Source: PUPG01 sp031323845 (lineage in GTDB: Bacteria; Bacteroidota; Bacteroidia; Bacteroidales; UBA7960). Taken from it: a stretch of 16,254 bases of DNA. The stretch covers positions 1-16,254 of the forward strand of contig JAVIYP010000064.1 in the NCBI GenBank assembly GCA_031323845.1, written 5' to 3'. The notes beneath the pieces were generated by a model that saw only the letters and a program-made list of their open reading frames with translations, had not been told where the DNA came from and ran no database searches. Position numbers and translations under genes: made by a program. This document shows positions 14,419 to 16,254 of this stretch, piece by piece (within the stretch, counting starts at the first letter, position 1; each line of letters begins with the position of its first letter).

Positions 14419-15747
14419 ATGAATAAAAAATTTGCTTTTTCGATTATTTCAGGACTGCTCCTTGCAGCCATATCAATGTCTGTGGCGGCTCAACAGCCCG
14501 ATATCATGTATTTCCGTGCACCTGATCAGCGCGGACTGAATACTTTTGAAGACCCGGTTGAAAATACAGTGCCTTATGAAGGGTTTCGTGTTCGTGTAGG
14601 CGGGAATTTCACACAACAATTTCAGGCCTTGAGCCATGAAAACAGCGCCAATGAGAACTTGTTCCAGGAAACAGACCTCAACAAACTTTTCCCTTTGGGA
14701 AACGGGTTTAACCTGGCAACTGCCAACTTAAATCTTGACGTACAGATCAATGACGGAATCCGCATGACCCTTGAGGGGTATATGTCATCAAGGCATCACC
14801 CTGAATTCTGGGTAAAAGGGGGATACATTCAGGTAGATAAGCTGCCTATGTTTGGCAATCCGCAATGGTTCACCGATCACTTCCGCGTTCGCATCGGACA
14901 CACTATGGTAAACTACGGTGACCAGCATTTCCGCCGAAGCGATAACGGGCGCACATTTTATAATCCTTTTGTAGGCAATTATATTATGGATGCCTTTACA
15001 ACAGAGATTGGCGGTGAGCTTTATGTGTTCCCGAAGCCTAATTATTTTGTGATGGTCGGAATGACGGGCGGATTGATCAGCGGCAATGTTACCGATGCTG
15101 AAAAAAGCCCCTCCATTCTTGCCAAACTTGGTTTCGATGATCAGATCAACGATGATCTGCGCTTGCGGCTAACAGGCAGCGTTTATCATAATTCAGGCAC
15201 TGTCAGAAACACCCTTTATGCCGGCGACCGGGCGGGATCACGGTATTATATGGCCATGGAACCCGAGTTTTTCCGCAACTTCCGGGCCGGCGGTGTTTTG
15301 ACACAATCCACAGAGGCCAACCGCTTTACATCCGGAAGGTTTACTCCCGACTTTACCTATCAGATCACCTCTTTCGTGATCAATCCCTTTGTCAAATACA
15401 AAGGCCTGGAGTTTTTCGGAACCTATGAAGTGTCAAGCGGCACACATAATGCGGATGTTGATGACAGAAGCGTTACCCAAGTCGCAGGTGAACTGATCTA
15501 CCGCTTCCTGGCAAATGAACAACTGTTTGTCGGCGCACGATACAACCAGGTGTCCGGCGAACTGCCAGGCGCTAACGGCGATATCTCCATTGACCGCATC
15601 CAGGTTGCGCTGGGCTGGTATACCACAAAAAACCTTCTGCTTAAACTGGAATATGTAACGCAGAATTATAATGACTTTGATCCGACGGATTACCGCCACG
15701 GTGGAAAGTTCAGCGGCTTTATGATTGAGGCGGCCGTTGCTTTTTAG
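14419..15747 (+). CDS. Outer-membrane porin-like beta-barrel protein
   Basis: A 442-aa predicted outer-membrane channel. The signal peptide MNKKFAFSIISGLLLAAISM continues SVAA and is cut near residue 24. The rest is a run of alternating amphipathic strands with many aromatic residues, for example FRVRVGGNFTQQFQAL and IRMTLEGYMSS, and it ends GFMIEAAVAF with a C-terminal Phe, the usual mark of an outer-membrane barrel. The size and pattern resemble Bacteroidota porins annotated as phosphate-selective or general anion porins, but I cannot assign a substrate. It follows the YceI-like gene by 20 bases and should be made from the same sigma-54 transcript, closed by the terminator at 15773-15808. 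Confidence 0.8.
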   Translation: MNKKFAFSIISGLLLAAISMSVAAQQPDIMYFRAPDQRGLNTFEDPVENTVPYEGFRVRVGGNFTQQFQALSHENSANENLFQETDLNKLFPLGNGFNLATANLNLDVQINDGIRMTLEGYMSSRHHPEFWVKGGYIQVDKLPMFGNPQWFTDHFRVRIGHTMVNYGDQHFRRSDNGRTFYNPFVGNYIMDAFTTEIGGELYVFPKPNYFVMVGMTGGLISGNVTDAEKSPSILAKLGFDDQINDDLRLRLTGSVYHNSGTVRNTLYAGDRAGSRYYMAMEPEFFRNFRAGGVLTQSTEANRFTSGRFTPDFTYQITSFVINPFVKYKGLEFFGTYEVSSGTHNADVDDRSVTQVAGELIYRFLANEQLFVGARYNQVSGELPGANGDISIDRIQVALGWYTTKNLLLKLEYVTQNYNDFDPTDYRHGGKFSGFMIEAAVAF

Positions 15748-15772
15748 CCCCTTGCATGTTAATTATACCCAT

Positions 15773-15808
15773 ACGGGGCAAGCGTCTGTAAACACTGCCC
15801 CGTTTTTT
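15773..15808 (+). terminator. Intrinsic terminator after the porin-like gene
   Basis: ACGGGGCA (15773-15780) pairs perfectly with TGCCCCGT (15796-15803), a GC-rich stem with a 15-base loop, followed directly by TTTTT. It ends the YceI-porin operon 25 bases after the stop codon. Confidence 0.9.
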
Positions 15809-15980
15809 ATTACCCCGAAGGGAGGTGTTGCCTAAAAACTAATACCGTCTGTTATCGCTGGCGCCTGATTCGTCGCTGTACGCTGGCGCTGCCGTTTCCA
15901 TTTGCTAAAGCGCTCACCCTGTATCAGCGCATACACAGGAAATTGATGCGCAACATGCATCATCATATTTGTTTTTACAT

Positions 15981-15988
15981 TATATTTG
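15981..15988 (+). promoter_or_regulatory. Orphan TAnnTTTG box
   Basis: TATATTTG matches the Bacteroidota -7 box exactly but has no TTG at the usual -33 distance and no gene within 240 bases downstream. It could serve a small RNA or the gene that may begin at 16233, or it may be chance in AT-rich DNA. Confidence 0.3.
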
Positions 15989-16097
15989 TGAGAACCCCCG
16001 CCAGGATAACTCCGGTGGCTTCCCTGAAAAGCCCGGCGGCGTTACCCAGCGCAAACACCGGGTGATCTCTTTTAAGTTTAAGACAGCTTTATGTTCC

Positions 16098-16194
16098 ACG
16101 CAAAGGCCGCAAAGAGTTGAACGCAAAGGTCGCAAAAGTCTGTATTGATTCTTCTTAGCGCACATTGCGTGTCTTATATTTTGCGTTCTTTGCG
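16098..16194. repeat. CGCAAAG-type direct and inverted repeats
   Basis: ACGCAAAGGCCGCAAAG (16098-16114) is repeated with two changes at 16121-16137, 23 bp on. The opposite orientation appears at 16180-16194 (TTTGCGTTCTTTGCG), so the two halves can form an imperfect hairpin around 16138-16179. Repeats with this CGCAAAG word are familiar in Bacteroidota intergenic DNA. Their function is not known to me. Confidence 0.65.
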
Positions 16195-16254
16195 AGAAAC
16201 AGAATCACAACATGCTGAATAATTATTAACATATGAACCGGGCACTTGCCAGCC

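Larger units (their letters stand above)
15809..16254. other. Non-coding right end of the window
   Basis: No convincing gene is seen in this 446-bp stretch. CGCTGGCGC occurs twice (15856-15864 and 15881-15889). A perfect TAnnTTTG box lies at 15981-15988, potentially structured sequence at 16000-16062, and CGCAAAG repeats at 16098-16194. An ATG at 16233 opens a seven-codon frame (MNRALAS) to the edge and might be the start of the next gene, but cannot be judged. A 61-codon minus-strand frame at 15980-16165 only reads through the repeats. Confidence 0.6.

Overview
The window looks like a chromosomal segment from a member of the Bacteroidota (Bacteroidales/Cytophaga-type). Three things point there. 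The gene order acpP-fabF-rnc is typical of the phylum. Perfect copies of the Bacteroidota -7 promoter box TAnnTTTG lie in front of several genes. There is also a membrane-anchored TPR/LuxR-type regulator of a kind that is common there. No tRNA, rRNA, CRISPR array, insertion sequence or phage gene was recognised.

Left part (1-7155). A gene starting with a signal peptide runs off the left edge on the minus strand. Next is a minus-strand TPR regulator with a C-terminal helix-turn-helix, divergent from a plus-strand lipoprotein zinc metallopeptidase (HELGH motif). The 337-bp region between them holds a candidate promoter on each strand and a pair of GATGCATC palindromes in the peptidase leader. 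The peptidase converges on a sodium/sugar symporter that closely resembles Vibrio vSGLT, and purN lies beyond it on the same strand.

Middle (7190-9580). This is a housekeeping operon: acpP (strong promoter and Shine-Dalgarno), a long hairpin, then fabF and rnc. rnc starts at a TTG nine bases after the fabF stop.

Right part (9784-15808). This is the most interesting section. Three overlapping genes encode a PhnD-like substrate-binding lipoprotein, a membrane histidine kinase and an NtrC-type sigma-54 activator. A terminator follows. Then comes a well-formed -24/-12 sigma-54 promoter driving a secreted YceI-like protein and an outer-membrane porin-like protein, closed by a strong terminator. 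Two similar 14-bp palindromes, centred 20 bp apart, sit about 134 and 154 bp upstream of the predicted start site, where such activators usually bind. My reading is a complete circuit: an envelope ligand (perhaps an oxyanion) is sensed by the lipoprotein, the signal passes kinase to activator to sigma-54, and YceI plus a porin are made. The order binding protein/kinase/sigma-54 activator resembles the arsenite-sensing AioXSR system, but the output genes differ and the ligand cannot be read from sequence.

The last 507 bp have no convincing gene. They hold the terminator, a candidate promoter followed by potentially structured RNA, and CGCAAAG-type repeats.
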